Shown: positions 20,961-30,716 of the stretch, one piece after another
Position numbering within the stretch: the first letter of the stretch is position 1
Layout of the letters: every line of letters starts with the position of its first letter
Assembly (NCBI RefSeq): GCF_001420595.1
Contig: NZ_LJIX01000006.1
Coordinates: 1,801,361 to 1,865,360, forward strand
Reading direction: 5' to 3'
DNA length: 64,000 nucleotides
Origin: Cytobacillus solani
Lineage (GTDB): Bacteria; Bacillota; Bacilli; Bacillales; Cytobacillaceae
The notes under the pieces: generated by a model
Database searches by the model: none
What the model was told of the DNA's origin: nothing
What the model saw: only the letters and a program-made list of their open reading frames with translations
Made by a program: the position numbers and the translations under genes

Positions 20961-21608
20961 ATGAATATAAATATATTGGCTGGTGGACCGAATGAATTAC
21001 TGCCAAATCTAGAAAGATATCAAACAGATGAAGATATTTGGGTGGGAGTCGATAGAGGAGTCTTTACACTTCTATCTATTGGAATGAAACCGACGATTGC
21101 TTTTGGTGATTTCGACTCCGTTACAGTTGAGGAAATGGATGCAATCGAGCAAAATGTTGATGAATTGAACCGCTTCATGCCTGAAAAAGATGAAACAGAT
21201 ATGGAACTGGCGATGGATTGGGCGATTGAACAAAAACCTGACTTAATTAGAGTTTTCGGAGCAACAGGAGGCAGAGTCGATCATTTTATCGCAAACATTC
21301 AACTACTTATGAAACCATTGCAAATAGATCAGCAAATACAGGTGGAAATAATCGACAAAAAAAATATTGTGTTTCTTCGAATGCCAGGAAAGTATCCAAT
21401 AAAGAAAATTACAGGCTTTAAATACATTTCATTCTTGCCCATTACAATGGAAGTTAACGGTATGACACTTGAGGGCTTTAAATATCCATTAGTAGACCGC
21501 CAGATCCCTTTAGGCTCCACTTTATGCATAAGTAATGAACTTATTCACGATTGTGGTCATTTTTCATTTTCAAAAGGCATATTAATGGTTGTAAGAAGTA
21601 ATGATTAG
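20961..21608 (+). CDS. thiN: Thiamine pyrophosphokinase
   Basis: Converts thiamine to thiamine pyrophosphate. 215 residues from the ATG at 20961, which follows AAGGTGG. Typical motifs are GVDRGVFTLL, AFGDFDSV, EKDETDMELAMDWA and GATGGRVDHFIANIQLL. A start 14 codons upstream would lie inside the preceding hairpin. It is between rpe and spoVM, as in B. subtilis (yloS). Confidence 0.95.
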   Translation: MNINILAGGPNELLPNLERYQTDEDIWVGVDRGVFTLLSIGMKPTIAFGDFDSVTVEEMDAIEQNVDELNRFMPEKDETDMELAMDWAIEQKPDLIRVFGATGGRVDHFIANIQLLMKPLQIDQQIQVEIIDKKNIVFLRMPGKYPIKKITGFKYISFLPITMEVNGMTLEGFKYPLVDRQIPLGSTLCISNELIHDCGHFSFSKGILMVVRSND

Positions 21609-21697
21609 GTCTGAAAAAATGATTAGTACTTATCTATTTATTTTGAATATGATGAATGGTGAAGATGGATGTGTGAGATCGAGGAGGGACATGAGTA

Positions 21698-21778
21698 ATG
21701 AGATTTTATACCATTAAATTGCCAAAGTTTTTAGGCGGAATTGTCCGTGCAATGTTAGGGACCTTCAAGAAAAATTGA
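21698..21778 (+). CDS. spoVM: Stage V sporulation peptide SpoVM
   Basis: A 26-residue amphipathic peptide that recognises the convex outer forespore membrane and anchors spore coat assembly through SpoIVA. The reading frame MRFYTIKLPKFLGGIVRAML is nearly identical to B. subtilis SpoVM, including the Pro at residue 9. GGAGGG lies ten bases upstream and a terminator follows. It shows that the host, or a recent ancestor, forms endospores. Confidence 0.96.
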   Translation: MRFYTIKLPKFLGGIVRAMLGTFKKN

Positions 21779-21797
21779 ACCATTACATGAAGCAAAG

Positions 21798-21827
21798 AGC
21801 ACCTGTTAAAGGTGCTTTATTTTTTTA
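21798..21827 (+). terminator. Terminator after spoVM
   Basis: Stem AGCACCT / AGGTGCT with a short loop, followed by TTATTTTTTT. Confidence 0.9.
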
Positions 21828-21837
21828 ATTGAGAATT

Positions 21838-21990
21838 GTCTAGCCTAAGCGTCCTATCCCCTATCAAACTTCAGGTCCCCTCCCTACGATAAGTCAACAT
21901 CGACTCGCTATCGCTCTTCGTGTTTCCTTTATCGAAAGAACCGGCCCTTCTGCGTTTGTGCGGCGATGGCCAAGGCGCTTCCGCTTAACT
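21838..21990 (-). repeat. Dispersed Bacillaceae intergenic repeat, copy 1
   Basis: A GC-richer noncoding stretch with CGATAAG...CTTTATCG arms. It ends GGCCAAGGCGCTTCCGCTT and starts TCTAGCCTAAGCG. Its reverse complement shares both ends (AGCGCCTTGG... and ...GGCTAG/GGCTAGAC) with the copy at 38946-39068. This resembles a repeat seen often between genes of Bacillus relatives. No open frame runs through it. Confidence 0.6.
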
Positions 21991-21994
21991 ATAG

Positions 21995-22020
21995 AAAAAG
22001 GACATCCCATAAGGATGTCC
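21995..22020 (-). terminator. Terminator of rpmB
   Basis: Stem GGACATCC / GGATGTCC with a five-base loop; on the minus strand it is followed by CTTTTT. It lies 11 bases past the rpmB stop. Confidence 0.85.
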
Positions 22021-22030
22021 CGACACGTAA

Positions 22031-22219
22031 TTAAACGCGTTCTACTTTACCAGATCTAAGCGCTCTTGCAGAAACCCAAACACGTTTCGGTTTTCCGTCT
22101 ACAAGGATACGTACTTTTTGAAGGTTAGCACCCCATGTACGTTTGTTAGCATTCATAGCATGAGAACGTGCATTACCTGTAGTTGTTTTTCTACCAGTTA
22201 CAACACATTTGCGTGGCAT
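22031..22219 (-). CDS. rpmB: 50S ribosomal protein L28
   Basis: 62 residues, start [20 protein letters not shown] at 22219, with GGAGGG eight bases upstream. The [19 protein letters not shown] core and the [14 protein letters not shown] end are those of L28. It is transcribed against its neighbours, as in B. subtilis. Two earlier in-frame ATG or TTG codons overlap the binding site and were not used. Confidence 0.97.
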   Translation of the reverse strand: MPRKCVVTGRKTTTGNARSHAMNANKRTWGANLQKVRILVDGKPKRVWVSARALRSGKVERV

Positions 22220-22399
22220 ATTCATTTCCCTCCTTAACACATAAGCTAAAAGCTTTTTTAAGAATCATTTGCCATGTTAGATGACCAAAGTGATTTAATG
22301 TTAAAAAAAGCAAAACTTATTTTTAGACATTAAAAGATACTTTAATAATTTATCATACAACCATTTTTAATGCAATACTTGACTTTCAAGAAAAAAACC

Positions 22400-22431
22400 T
22401 TGACATACACTATGATTGAATAAGCTATAAT
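22400..22431 (+). promoter_or_regulatory. Candidate promoter upstream of yloU
   Basis: A perfect TTGACA and a perfect TATAAT lie in the 350-base gap between rpmB and yloU, but their spacing is 20 bases, longer than the usual 17. The transcript would carry a leader of about 130 bases before yloU. Confidence 0.4.
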
Positions 22432-22566
22432 AAAAAGATAGACTGTAGCTTTCAAAATAAATGTACTTATAGTAAAATATTTTAAGGTGTGTGGATAAGC
22501 TGCTTCGAAAGTTATAGCTCTTGGAGCAAAAATAGGGGTAGAACAATTTTAAAGGGGGAAAGAAAT

Positions 22567-22929
22567 ATGTCAATCGAACTTAAAACGAAATTCGGCCAAA
22601 TTGATATCTCAAATGACGTGATTGCTACGCTTGCAGGTGGAGCGGCTGTTGACTGCTATGGTATAGTTGGTATGGCCTCTAAGCAACAAATAAGAGATGG
22701 CTTAACAGAAATTTTGCGTAAAGAGAATTTTACCCGCGGTGTAATTGTTCGCCAAGAAAACGATGAAGTACATATCGACATGTATATTATTGTTAGTTAC
22801 GGAACAAAAATTTCCGAGATTGCTCATAATGTTCAATCGAAAGTAAAATACACGCTTAATCAAACAGTTGGCCTTGCCATCGAGTCGGTCAATATTTACG
22901 TTCAGGGTGTTCGTGTTACGAACCCGTAA
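22567..22929 (+). CDS. yloU: Asp23/Gls24 family envelope stress protein YloU
   Basis: 120 residues from ATG 22567 (AAAGGGGGAAAG upstream). The family core is GQIDISNDVIATLAGGAAVDCYG and ends NIYVQGVRVTNP. Relatives are membrane-associated and linked to cell-envelope stress. The exact role is not known. It is directly upstream of fakA, a pairing conserved in Firmicutes. Confidence 0.93.
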   Translation: MSIELKTKFGQIDISNDVIATLAGGAAVDCYGIVGMASKQQIRDGLTEILRKENFTRGVIVRQENDEVHIDMYIIVSYGTKISEIAHNVQSKVKYTLNQTVGLAIESVNIYVQGVRVTNP

Positions 22930-22945
22930 TGAGGAGGAAAGACTT

Positions 22946-24625
22946 GTGTCAATTAAAGTTTTAGACGGAAAACGATTTGCCGAAATGGTTATACTCGGTG
23001 CGAACCATTTATCCGTTCATGCGAAATTGGTAGATGCACTTAACGTTTTCCCTGTTCCTGATGGTGATACAGGAACAAATATGAATTTATCAATGACTTC
23101 AGGTGCTAAGGAAGTAAAGAATAATGTTCAGCCGCATATTGGTAAAGTAGGGTCAGCGCTTTCGAAAGGTTTGCTGATGGGAGCGCGTGGAAATTCAGGT
23201 GTTATATTGTCTCAGTTATTTCGCGGATTCTCAAAAGCGATTGAACAAAAATCAGAAATAGACGGCAAAGAGTTTGCTGCAGCACTTCAAAATGGGGTTG
23301 AAACTGCCTATAAAGCAGTAATGAAGCCTGTTGAAGGGACAATATTAACAGTCGCAAAGGATGCCGCTAAAAGGGCAGTCCAAATAGCAAAAAATGAAGA
23401 TAATATCATCGCTATTATGGATGAGGTAGTGAAAGAGGCAAAAGCTTCTTTAAACCGTACACCTGATTTACTGCCTGTCCTTAAGGAAGTAGGAGTAGTT
23501 GACAGTGGAGGTCAAGGACTCGTATTCGTATACGAAGGTTTTCTTGCCGAATTAAAAGGAGAAGAATTGCCGGATACACCTGCCTCTCTTCCAAAAATGG
23601 ATGAGCTAGTTAGTGCGGAGCACCATAAAAATGTCCATAGCTTTATGAATACTGAGGATATTGAATTCGGTTACTGTACCGAGTTTATGGTGAAATTTGA
23701 AAGTGGAAAGCTTGCAAATAATCCATTTACTGAAGAAAAGTTCCGTCAGGATTTAAGCAAGTATGGAGATTCTTTATTAGTTATTGCTGATGAAGAACTT
23801 GTTAAAGTACATATTCACTCTGAACAGCCAGGAGATTGCTTAACATACGGTCAGCGTTACGGCAGCCTGATTAACATGAAAATTGAAAATATGCGTCAAC
23901 AGCATTCTAATTTGGTAGATGAAGTACAAACACCGCTTGTTTCTGAAAATGAATTAAAAAAAGCAAAACAAGAATATGGAATTGTAACCGTCTCAATGGG
24001 AAGTGGAATTGCTGATTTGTTCCGCAGTATTGGTGCACATGCTGTTATCGAGGGTGGCCAAACAATGAATCCAAGTACAGAGGATATTGTTAAAGCAATA
24101 AATGAAGTTAACGCTAAAAAAGTGATTATTCTTCCTAATAATAAAAACATTATTATGGCTGCACAGCAGGCAGCTGAGGTGTCTGATCAAGAAGTGATTG
24201 TTATTCCTTCGAAGACTGTTCCACAAGGAATGTCAGCATTGCTTGCTTTCAATCCAGGAGCGGAATTATCACAAAATGAAGAAGTGATGAATGAAGCATT
24301 ACAGCATGTGAAAACAGGTCAAGTAACTTTTGCTGTTAGAGATACGAGCATTGATGGACTTGAAATAGAAAAGAATGATTTCATGGGTATTAATGAAGGA
24401 AAAATTGTTGTTAAAAATAAAGATAAGGTCCTATCGGCAAAAGATTTATTAATGAACATGATTGATGCTGATTCAGAAATCTTAACCATTTTAAAAGGGG
24501 AAGATTCCACTGATGAAGACATTCAAGCCCTAGTTAGCTTCGTGGAAGATGAATATGAAGATGTAGAAATTGAAGTGCATGATGGGAAGCAGCCGCTGTA
24601 TGCATTCATTTTTGCGATCGAATAA
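22946..24625 (+). CDS. fakA: Fatty acid kinase ATP-binding subunit FakA (YloV, DAK2 domain)
   Basis: With a FakB carrier it phosphorylates exogenous fatty acids to acyl phosphates that PlsX/PlsY use, so it links to the plsX operon 2.8 kb downstream. The GTG at 22946 (VSIKVLDGKRF) has GAGGAGG upstream, giving 559 residues. The DhaL-like nucleotide domain has NVFPVPDGDTGTNMNLSM and MGARGNSGVILSQLFRG. The long C-terminal half, with FGYCTEFMVKF, belongs to the YloV family. Confidence 0.94.
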   Translation: MSIKVLDGKRFAEMVILGANHLSVHAKLVDALNVFPVPDGDTGTNMNLSMTSGAKEVKNNVQPHIGKVGSALSKGLLMGARGNSGVILSQLFRGFSKAIEQKSEIDGKEFAAALQNGVETAYKAVMKPVEGTILTVAKDAAKRAVQIAKNEDNIIAIMDEVVKEAKASLNRTPDLLPVLKEVGVVDSGGQGLVFVYEGFLAELKGEELPDTPASLPKMDELVSAEHHKNVHSFMNTEDIEFGYCTEFMVKFESGKLANNPFTEEKFRQDLSKYGDSLLVIADEELVKVHIHSEQPGDCLTYGQRYGSLINMKIENMRQQHSNLVDEVQTPLVSENELKKAKQEYGIVTVSMGSGIADLFRSIGAHAVIEGGQTMNPSTEDIVKAINEVNAKKVIILPNNKNIIMAAQQAAEVSDQEVIVIPSKTVPQGMSALLAFNPGAELSQNEEVMNEALQHVKTGQVTFAVRDTSIDGLEIEKNDFMGINEGKIVVKNKDKVLSAKDLLMNMIDADSEILTILKGEDSTDEDIQALVSFVEDEYEDVEIEVHDGKQPLYAFIFAIE

Positions 24626-24635
24626 GTGATGTGAA

Positions 24636-24660
24636 AAGAAGGGGGATCCCCTTCTTTTTT
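24636..24660 (+). terminator. Terminator after fakA
   Basis: Stem AAGAAGGGG / CCCCTTCTT with a three-base loop, followed by a T run. Confidence 0.9.
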
Positions 24661-24686
24661 GTCATGAAAAAAATGAAAGGGAGGGT

Positions 24687-24722
24687 ATGGCGGATATGGT
24701 CTTTTCCGCTAAAGGATCGTGA
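24687..24722 (+). CDS. Possible 11-codon leader ORF coupled to recG
   Basis: ATG at 24687 opens MADMVFSAKGS and stops with a TGA that overlaps the GTG start of recG (bases GTGA). It has a strong AAAGGGAGGG just upstream, better than the AAAGGA directly before recG. It may load ribosomes that then re-initiate on recG. No function in the peptide itself is claimed. Confidence 0.35.
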   Translation: MADMVFSAKGS

Positions 24723-26767
24723 ATGAAATCTTAAATCAGTCCATAACAGCCATTAAAGGAATCGGTGGAGAAACAGAAGAAATTCTTGGTGAAATGAAGA
24801 TACGGACCGTTAATGATTTGCTGGAATATTTCCCATATCGATATGAAGATTATCGCCTTCGTGATTTAGCTGATGTAAAGCACGATGAAAGAATTACTAT
24901 TGAAGGGAAGGTCCATAGCGAGCCTTCTCTCGTCTATTATGGAAGAAAGCGATCAAGATTGACCGTAAGAGTACTTGTTGGAAGATATCTTGTGCAGGTT
25001 GTGCTATTTAATCAGCCTTATGTGAAAAATAAGATTGCGATTAATGAAACAGTGTCGATAACAGGAAAATGGGATCAGCATCGACAAACGATAACGGCAA
25101 GTGAAATACATATTGGTTCACAGACCAAGTCTAAGGATTTTGAACCTGTATATACAGTAAAGGGAAAGCTAACGGTTAAAGGATTAAGACGATTTATTAA
25201 TTTAGCTTTCAATCAATTTGGTGAGTTTATTGTAGAAACCTTGCCTGAGCAATTCTTAAAAAACTACAAGCTTTTAAATAGAAGAACAGCCATAAGAATT
25301 ATGCATTTTCCAACTGACCAGCAAGAGCTTAAGCAAGCAAGACGCCGGATTGTATATGAAGAATTTTTTTATTTTCAGTTAAAAATGCAGGCATTAAGAA
25401 AATTTGAAAGAGACCATACAAAAGGAATTGCTCAAGACTATAACCTTGAATCGCTTCAGTCATTCTTACAGTCTCTTCCATTCTCGCTAACAGATGCTCA
25501 GAAGCGAGTAGTGAATGAAATTCTTACTGATATGAAATCTCCTTTTAGGATGAATCGGCTTTTACAGGGGGATGTTGGTTCAGGGAAAACGGCTGTTGCA
25601 GCAATAGCTCTGTATGCAAGTATAACAGCTGGGTTTCAAGGGGCATTGATGGTGCCAACGGAAATTCTCGCAGAACAGCATATGGAATCACTGAAGGCGA
25701 TGCTTGAACCGTTCCAGCTTCGTTGTGAGTTATTATCTAGCTCTGTAAAAGGGAAACGCCGAAAAGAAATATTGCAACTATTAAAGGCAGGCGAAATCGA
25801 TATTTTAATCGGAACGCATGCATTAATTCAGGATGAAGTCGAATTTTACAATCTTGGACTTGTGATCACGGACGAGCAGCATCGATTCGGGGTAGAGCAG
25901 CGAAGAGTCTTAAGGGAAAAGGGCGAAAATCCTGATATACTATTTATGACTGCTACGCCAATTCCACGGACACTTTCGATCACTGTTTTTGGTGAAATGG
26001 ATGTGTCGATAATTGATGAGATGCCAGCTGGAAGAAAGACTATTGAAACGTATTGGGCAAAGCCTGATATGCTGGATCGCGTCCTTGCTTTTGTGGAAAA
26101 AGAGCTGCGTGCGGGTCATCAAGCTTATGTCATTTGCCCCCTTATTGAAGAGTCAGATAAATTAGATGTTCAAAATGCAATTGATGTCCACAGCAACTTA
26201 ACACATTATTTTAATGGACGGTATGCAATCGGACTCATGCATGGCAGACTTACTCCAGATGAAAAAGAAGCGGTTATGAAGGCGTTTAGTCAAAATGAAA
26301 AACAAGTGCTTGTATCAACTACAGTTGTTGAGGTAGGCGTAAACGTCCCAAATGCAACAATGATGGTCATTTATGATGCGGAAAGATTCGGACTTGCTCA
26401 GCTTCACCAGCTAAGAGGGAGAGTGGGACGAGGGAGTGAGCAGTCCTACTGTATTTTACTTGCTGATCCTAAATCAGAAGTTGGTAAGGAACGGATGAAA
26501 ATAATGACAGATACAAATGATGGATTTCTGCTTAGCGAAAAAGATCTTGAGCTAAGAGGCCCGGGAGACTTTTTTGGTAAAAAACAAAGTGGTCTACCTG
26601 AATTTAAAGTGGCAGATATGGTTCATGATTATCGCGCTTTAGAAACGGCAAGGAATGATGCTGCTCAAATGATCCAGTCAAATGAGTTTTGGCATTCCTC
26701 TGAATATATGTATTTAAGAAATTATTTGAAGGAATCAGGTGTTTTAGAAGGAGAAAAGCTTGATTAA
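24719..26767 (+). CDS. recG: ATP-dependent DNA helicase RecG
   Basis: Remodels stalled forks and branch-migrates Holliday junctions. 682 residues. It has an N-terminal wedge OB domain (ERITIEGKVHSEP), Walker A LLQGDVGSGKTAVA, DEQHRFGVEQR (DExH box), TATPIPRTLSI, STTVVEVGVNVPNA, and the QLRGRVGRG motif VI plus TRG-like tail. The start is the GTG at 24719, where the family N-terminus ITAIKGIGGETEE begins. In B. subtilis sdaAB and sdaAA sit between fakA and recG; here they are absent. Confidence 0.96.
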   Translation: MNEILNQSITAIKGIGGETEEILGEMKIRTVNDLLEYFPYRYEDYRLRDLADVKHDERITIEGKVHSEPSLVYYGRKRSRLTVRVLVGRYLVQVVLFNQPYVKNKIAINETVSITGKWDQHRQTITASEIHIGSQTKSKDFEPVYTVKGKLTVKGLRRFINLAFNQFGEFIVETLPEQFLKNYKLLNRRTAIRIMHFPTDQQELKQARRRIVYEEFFYFQLKMQALRKFERDHTKGIAQDYNLESLQSFLQSLPFSLTDAQKRVVNEILTDMKSPFRMNRLLQGDVGSGKTAVAAIALYASITAGFQGALMVPTEILAEQHMESLKAMLEPFQLRCELLSSSVKGKRRKEILQLLKAGEIDILIGTHALIQDEVEFYNLGLVITDEQHRFGVEQRRVLREKGENPDILFMTATPIPRTLSITVFGEMDVSIIDEMPAGRKTIETYWAKPDMLDRVLAFVEKELRAGHQAYVICPLIEESDKLDVQNAIDVHSNLTHYFNGRYAIGLMHGRLTPDEKEAVMKAFSQNEKQVLVSTTVVEVGVNVPNATMMVIYDAERFGLAQLHQLRGRVGRGSEQSYCILLADPKSEVGKERMKIMTDTNDGFLLSEKDLELRGPGDFFGKKQSGLPEFKVADMVHDYRALETARNDAAQMIQSNEFWHSSEYMYLRNYLKESGVLEGEKLD

Positions 26768-26810
26768 AGCGATTCTTAATTATATACTACTATTAGTACC
26801 TAGTCTTAAT
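26760..26810 (+). promoter_or_regulatory. fapR promoter with FapR operator over the start site
   Basis: TTGATT and TATACT with exactly 17 bases between. The predicted start falls in ATTAGTACCTAGTCTTAAT (26792-26810), which matches the known FapR box (TTAGTACC-N-TACTAA type, AGTC variant). This predicts autorepression of the lipid operon that malonyl-CoA relieves, as known for B. subtilis. The -35 overlaps the last codons of recG. Confidence 0.85.
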
Positions 26811-26829
26811 ATCGCGGACGGTGTGTTAA

Positions 26830-27405
26830 ATGAAAAGAAATAAAAAGGAACGGCAGGCATTATTAAGCACAACAATAAAGGAGAATCCTTTTGTTACGGA
26901 CGAAGAGCTTGCGGAAAAGTTTATGGTTAGTGTCCAAACCATTCGCTTAGACCGGCTTGAGCTATCTATCCCTGAATTGCGCGAACGTATAAAAAATGTC
27001 GCTGAAAAAAGATTTGATGATGAAGTTCGTGCATTGCCGATAGAAGAAATAATCGGTGAAATTATAGATATAGAGCTAGATAAAACAGCAATATCCATCC
27101 TGGATATTAAAGAAGAGCATGTTTTTAGAAGAAACAAGATTGCCAGAGGTCATCACTTATTTGCTCAGGCAAATTCGCTTGCGGTTGCGCTAATGAATGA
27201 TGAACTTGCATTAACTGCCAAAGCAAATATCCAATTTACCCGCTCTGTAAAACAAAATGAAAGGGTAATTGCGAAGGCAAGGGTAGTCAACATAGATACA
27301 GAAAAGGGAAGAACGATTGTAGAAGTGACTAGCTTTGTTAATAATGAACTTGTCTTTAAAGGTGAATTTGATATGTTCCGTTCTGAAGCAGGACACAGGT
27401 CTTAG
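26830..27405 (+). CDS. fapR: Fatty acid and phospholipid regulator FapR
   Basis: Repressor of fatty acid and phospholipid synthesis genes, released by malonyl-CoA. 191 residues: an N-terminal DeoR-like HTH ([31 protein letters not shown]) and a C-terminal hot-dog domain ([17 protein letters not shown]) that binds the ligand. It is first in the fapR-plsX-fabD-fabG-acpP operon and sits just behind its own operator. Confidence 0.96.
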   Translation: MKRNKKERQALLSTTIKENPFVTDEELAEKFMVSVQTIRLDRLELSIPELRERIKNVAEKRFDDEVRALPIEEIIGEIIDIELDKTAISILDIKEEHVFRRNKIARGHHLFAQANSLAVALMNDELALTAKANIQFTRSVKQNERVIAKARVVNIDTEKGRTIVEVTSFVNNELVFKGEFDMFRSEAGHRS

Positions 27406-27444
27406 ATTTTCCTTCAAATTAATAACAAAGGAAGTTATAGATAT

Positions 27445-28437
27445 ATGAAAATAGCAATTGATGCAATGGGCGGTGACCATGCACCAATGGAAATTGTTCT
27501 TGGTGCAATGAAAGCGATAAGTGAATATAAAGATATTCACATTACCCTTGTTGGAGACGAATCAAAAATAAAACAATATTTAACATCCGATGAACGAATT
27601 GAAATTTTACATACAGATGAAGTCATTTTGCCAACGGATGAACCTGTTAGAGCAGTACGGCGAAAGAAGACAGCTTCTATGGTTCTTGCTGCTCAGCAGG
27701 TAGCAGATGGTAAAGCAGATGCATGTATTTCAGCTGGGAATACAGGAGCTTTAATGGCTGCAGGTCTTTTTGTCGTCGGACGGATAGAAGGAATTGAACG
27801 GCCAGCATTATCACCGACATTACCAACAATCGGTGGAGAGGGATTTTTACTTCTTGATGTAGGTGCAAACGTGGATGCGAAGCCAGAGCATCTGCTGCAA
27901 TACGCGATTATGGGCTCCATTTATGCTGAAAAGGTTCGTGGGGTATCTAATCCAAGAATTGGTCTATTGAACATCGGAACGGAAGAGAAAAAGGGAAATG
28001 AGCTAGCTAAGGATACCTTTGAACTGTTAAAGCAAGCAAATATTCATTTTATTGGCAATGTGGAAGCACGTGATTTGCTGGATGGAGTGGCAGATGTCGT
28101 AGTGACAGATGGCTTTACTGGAAATATGGTCCTTAAAACGATCGAAGGGACAGCACTATCAGTTTTTAAAATGATGAAAACAGCACTTACTAGCAGCTTA
28201 AAAAGCAAAATGGCTGCAGCTGTTCTGAAACCAGATCTTGCTCAATTAAAATCAAAAATGGATTATTCAGAGTATGGCGGTGCAGGGTTGTTTGGCTTAA
28301 AGGCACCAGTTATTAAAGCACATGGTTCATCTGATGCGAATGCATTATATAGTGCGGTAAAACAAACAAGAAACATGGTTGAAAACGCAGTGTCTCAAAC
28401 GATCAAAGAAGCAGTAGAAAAGGAAGCTTCAAAATAA
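27445..28437 (+). CDS. plsX: Phosphate acyltransferase PlsX
   Basis: Makes acyl phosphate from acyl-ACP for phospholipid synthesis. 330 residues beginning [18 protein letters not shown], with [12 protein letters not shown] and [23 protein letters not shown] precedes the ATG at 27445. It is second in the FapR operon. Confidence 0.97.
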   Translation: MKIAIDAMGGDHAPMEIVLGAMKAISEYKDIHITLVGDESKIKQYLTSDERIEILHTDEVILPTDEPVRAVRRKKTASMVLAAQQVADGKADACISAGNTGALMAAGLFVVGRIEGIERPALSPTLPTIGGEGFLLLDVGANVDAKPEHLLQYAIMGSIYAEKVRGVSNPRIGLLNIGTEEKKGNELAKDTFELLKQANIHFIGNVEARDLLDGVADVVVTDGFTGNMVLKTIEGTALSVFKMMKTALTSSLKSKMAAAVLKPDLAQLKSKMDYSEYGGAGLFGLKAPVIKAHGSSDANALYSAVKQTRNMVENAVSQTIKEAVEKEASK

Positions 28438-28458
28438 ATTTGAAAAAGGAGAGTTGAA

Positions 28459-29406
28459 ATGGGAAAAATAGCATTTCTATTTCCGGGACAAGGTTCACAA
28501 ATTGTTGGAATGGGCAAATCTTTAGCTGAAATGGATGAAACGGTTAAGTCTATCTTCGATAAAGCAGACGATAGACTAAAATTTCCGCTCTCTGCCCTTA
28601 TTTTTGAAGGTCCGCAGGAAGAGCTGACATTAACAACAAATGCGCAGCCAGCCCTTTTAACGACTAGTATTGCGATCCTGGAGTATTTTAAACAATCTGG
28701 AATTCAACCAGATTATGTTGCAGGACATAGTCTTGGTGAATATACGGCACTTGTTGCTGCAGGGGCATTTTCTTTTGAGGATGGCGTGTATGCTGTTCGA
28801 AAAAGAGGCGAATTTATGGAAGAGGCAGTTCCAAATGGAGAAGGATCAATGGCGGCTGTTTTAGGACTTGACCGTGACAATCTGGCTGGTGTTACGTCAG
28901 AAATTACTAATGAGGGACACCCTGTTCAATTAGCCAATTTAAATTGCCCTGGCCAGATTGTTATCTCTGGTTCAAAAAAAGGGGTCGAATTTGCATCAGT
29001 AAAAGCAAAGGAAGCAGGAGCCAAGCGGGTAATGCCTTTGGTTGTAAGTGGTCCTTTTCATTCAGAGCTAATGAAGCCTGCTGCTGAAAAATTTAAAGGC
29101 ATCCTTAACGAAATTTCTGTAAATGATGCAAACATTCCAGTAATTGCAAACGTTTCTGCTACTGAAATGTCTTCATCAGCTGAGATAAAAAGCCGATTAA
29201 TTGAACAATTATATTCCCCTGTTTTATGGGAAGATTCTATTCAAAAAATGATTTCCCTAGGTGTCGATACATTTATTGAAATTGGACCAGGGAAGGTTCT
29301 TTCTGGCTTAGTAAAGAAAATCGATAAAAAGGTGCGAATTTATGCTGTTTCGGATAAAGAAACCTGTATTGAGGTTACTGAGTCTTTAAAGGAGGAAAGT
29401 CAATGA
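28459..29406 (+). CDS. fabD: Malonyl-CoA:ACP transacylase
   Basis: Transfers malonyl from CoA to ACP. 315 residues: [14 protein letters not shown] at the N-terminus, the nucleophile motif [14 protein letters not shown] (Ser), GPFHSELM (His) and [22 protein letters not shown] precedes the start. Its stop overlaps fabG. Confidence 0.97.
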   Translation: MGKIAFLFPGQGSQIVGMGKSLAEMDETVKSIFDKADDRLKFPLSALIFEGPQEELTLTTNAQPALLTTSIAILEYFKQSGIQPDYVAGHSLGEYTALVAAGAFSFEDGVYAVRKRGEFMEEAVPNGEGSMAAVLGLDRDNLAGVTSEITNEGHPVQLANLNCPGQIVISGSKKGVEFASVKAKEAGAKRVMPLVVSGPFHSELMKPAAEKFKGILNEISVNDANIPVIANVSATEMSSSAEIKSRLIEQLYSPVLWEDSIQKMISLGVDTFIEIGPGKVLSGLVKKIDKKVRIYAVSDKETCIEVTESLKEESQ

Positions 29407-30146
29407 AGCTAGAGAGGAAAATTGCTCTTGTAACTGGTGCTTCTCGCGGAATTGGAAGAGAAATTGCACTAGGTCTTGCGAAGCAAGGAGCAGACGTTGT
29501 TGTTAATTATTCAGGCAGCGAGGATAGGGCAAATCAAGTAGTCGCTGAAATTAAAGAGCTAGGGAGAAATGCTATCGCTGTTCAATGCGATGTTTCGAAT
29601 AGCGAGTCTGTAGCTAATATGGTAAAGGCTACAATAGACACTTTTGGAAAGCTTGATATTCTAGTCAATAATGCTGGAATTACGAAAGACAATCTTCTTA
29701 TGAGAATGAAAGAGGAAGAATGGGATGATGTAATCAATATCAACCTAAAAGGCGTCTTTCTTTGTACAAAAGCAGTTACAAGACAAATGATGAAGCAGCG
29801 CAGCGGACGAATTATTAATATTTCATCCATCGTAGGCGTAAGCGGGAACCCGGGTCAAGCGAATTATGTTGCTGCAAAATCTGGTGTAATTGGACTTACA
29901 AAGACTACGGCGAAGGAACTTTCATCACGCGGAATAACGGTTAATGCAATTGCACCAGGATTTATTACGACTGATATGACAGATAAGCTAACTGAGGACG
30001 TAAAGGATCAAATGCTAAAGCAAATTCCATTAGCTAGATTCGGTGAGCCAGAAGATATTGCGAATGTTGTTGTATTTCTAGCATCTGAAGACAGCAAATA
30101 TATGACAGGGCAAACCCTTCATGTTGATGGCGGAATGTTGATGTAA
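29403..30146 (+). CDS. fabG: 3-oxoacyl-ACP reductase FabG
   Basis: NADPH-dependent reduction of 3-oxoacyl-ACP. An SDR fold of 247 residues with [12 protein letters not shown] (cofactor loop), NNAGIT, the catalytic NISSIVG Ser, YVAAKSG Tyr-Lys pair, and the C-terminal [12 protein letters not shown]. It overlaps fabD by ATGA. Confidence 0.97.
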   Translation: MKLERKIALVTGASRGIGREIALGLAKQGADVVVNYSGSEDRANQVVAEIKELGRNAIAVQCDVSNSESVANMVKATIDTFGKLDILVNNAGITKDNLLMRMKEEEWDDVININLKGVFLCTKAVTRQMMKQRSGRIINISSIVGVSGNPGQANYVAAKSGVIGLTKTTAKELSSRGITVNAIAPGFITTDMTDKLTEDVKDQMLKQIPLARFGEPEDIANVVVFLASEDSKYMTGQTLHVDGGMLM

Positions 30147-30262
30147 GGACAGAATTAAAATGCTGGTCAAATTTGTTAAACATTTGCTTTATAAAATTGA
30201 TTATGGAGCATTTATTAATTGTTAAAAATACTCTATAATGTCTTGAGGGGAGGTGAATAAGT

Positions 30263-30496
30263 ATGGCAGATGTATTAGAACGCGTAACGAAGATTATCGT
30301 AGACCGTCTTGGTGTTGAAGAATCAGAGGTTAAGCTTGAAGCTTCATTTAAAGATGATCTTGGCGCTGATTCCCTTGATGTTGTAGAATTAGTAATGGAA
30401 TTAGAAGATGAGTTTGATATGGAAATCTCTGATGATGACGCTGAAAAGATTGCAACAGTTGGTGATGCTGTTAACTACATACAAGCGAAACAATAA
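30263..30496 (+). CDS. acpP: Acyl carrier protein
   Basis: 77 residues, strongly acidic, with the phosphopantetheine attachment serine in [27 protein letters not shown] precedes the ATG at 30263. The 116-base gap after fabG may hold its own promoter, but the boxes are not convincing. Confidence 0.97.
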   Translation: MADVLERVTKIIVDRLGVEESEVKLEASFKDDLGADSLDVVELVMELEDEFDMEISDDDAEKIATVGDAVNYIQAKQ

Positions 30497-30520
30497 TCTA
30501 GGGATACAATTAAACTTTTT

Positions 30521-30655
30521 CAGTGAGGGCTACATGCCCTCACTGCACTAAAAAATTCGTATTTCCTGTCCATTATTACCTAGGTTATTTTTTAGGTAAT
30601 TGTGGACAGTAAATACGGTATTCTTAAAGCTCCGTTTCGAAACGGGGCTTTATTC
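30521..30655 (+). promoter_or_regulatory. Three consecutive hairpins between acpP and rnc
   Basis: First, CAGTGAGGGC / GCCCTCACTG (30521-30545) without a T tail. Second, a long stem CGTATTTCCTGTCCA / TGGACAGTAAATACG (30558-30616) that encloses a second stem TTACCTA / TAGGTAA. Third, AAAGCTCCGTTT / AAACGGGGCTTT followed by ATTCT (30626-30655), terminator-like. The second structure ends about 100 bases before rnc and could be processed by RNase III itself; that is speculation. Confidence 0.6.
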
Positions 30656-30716
30656 TGTGAAAACGGGAATAGCTATTGATAGAAAACAATTTAATAACTA
30701 ACAAGGGTGAAACAAT

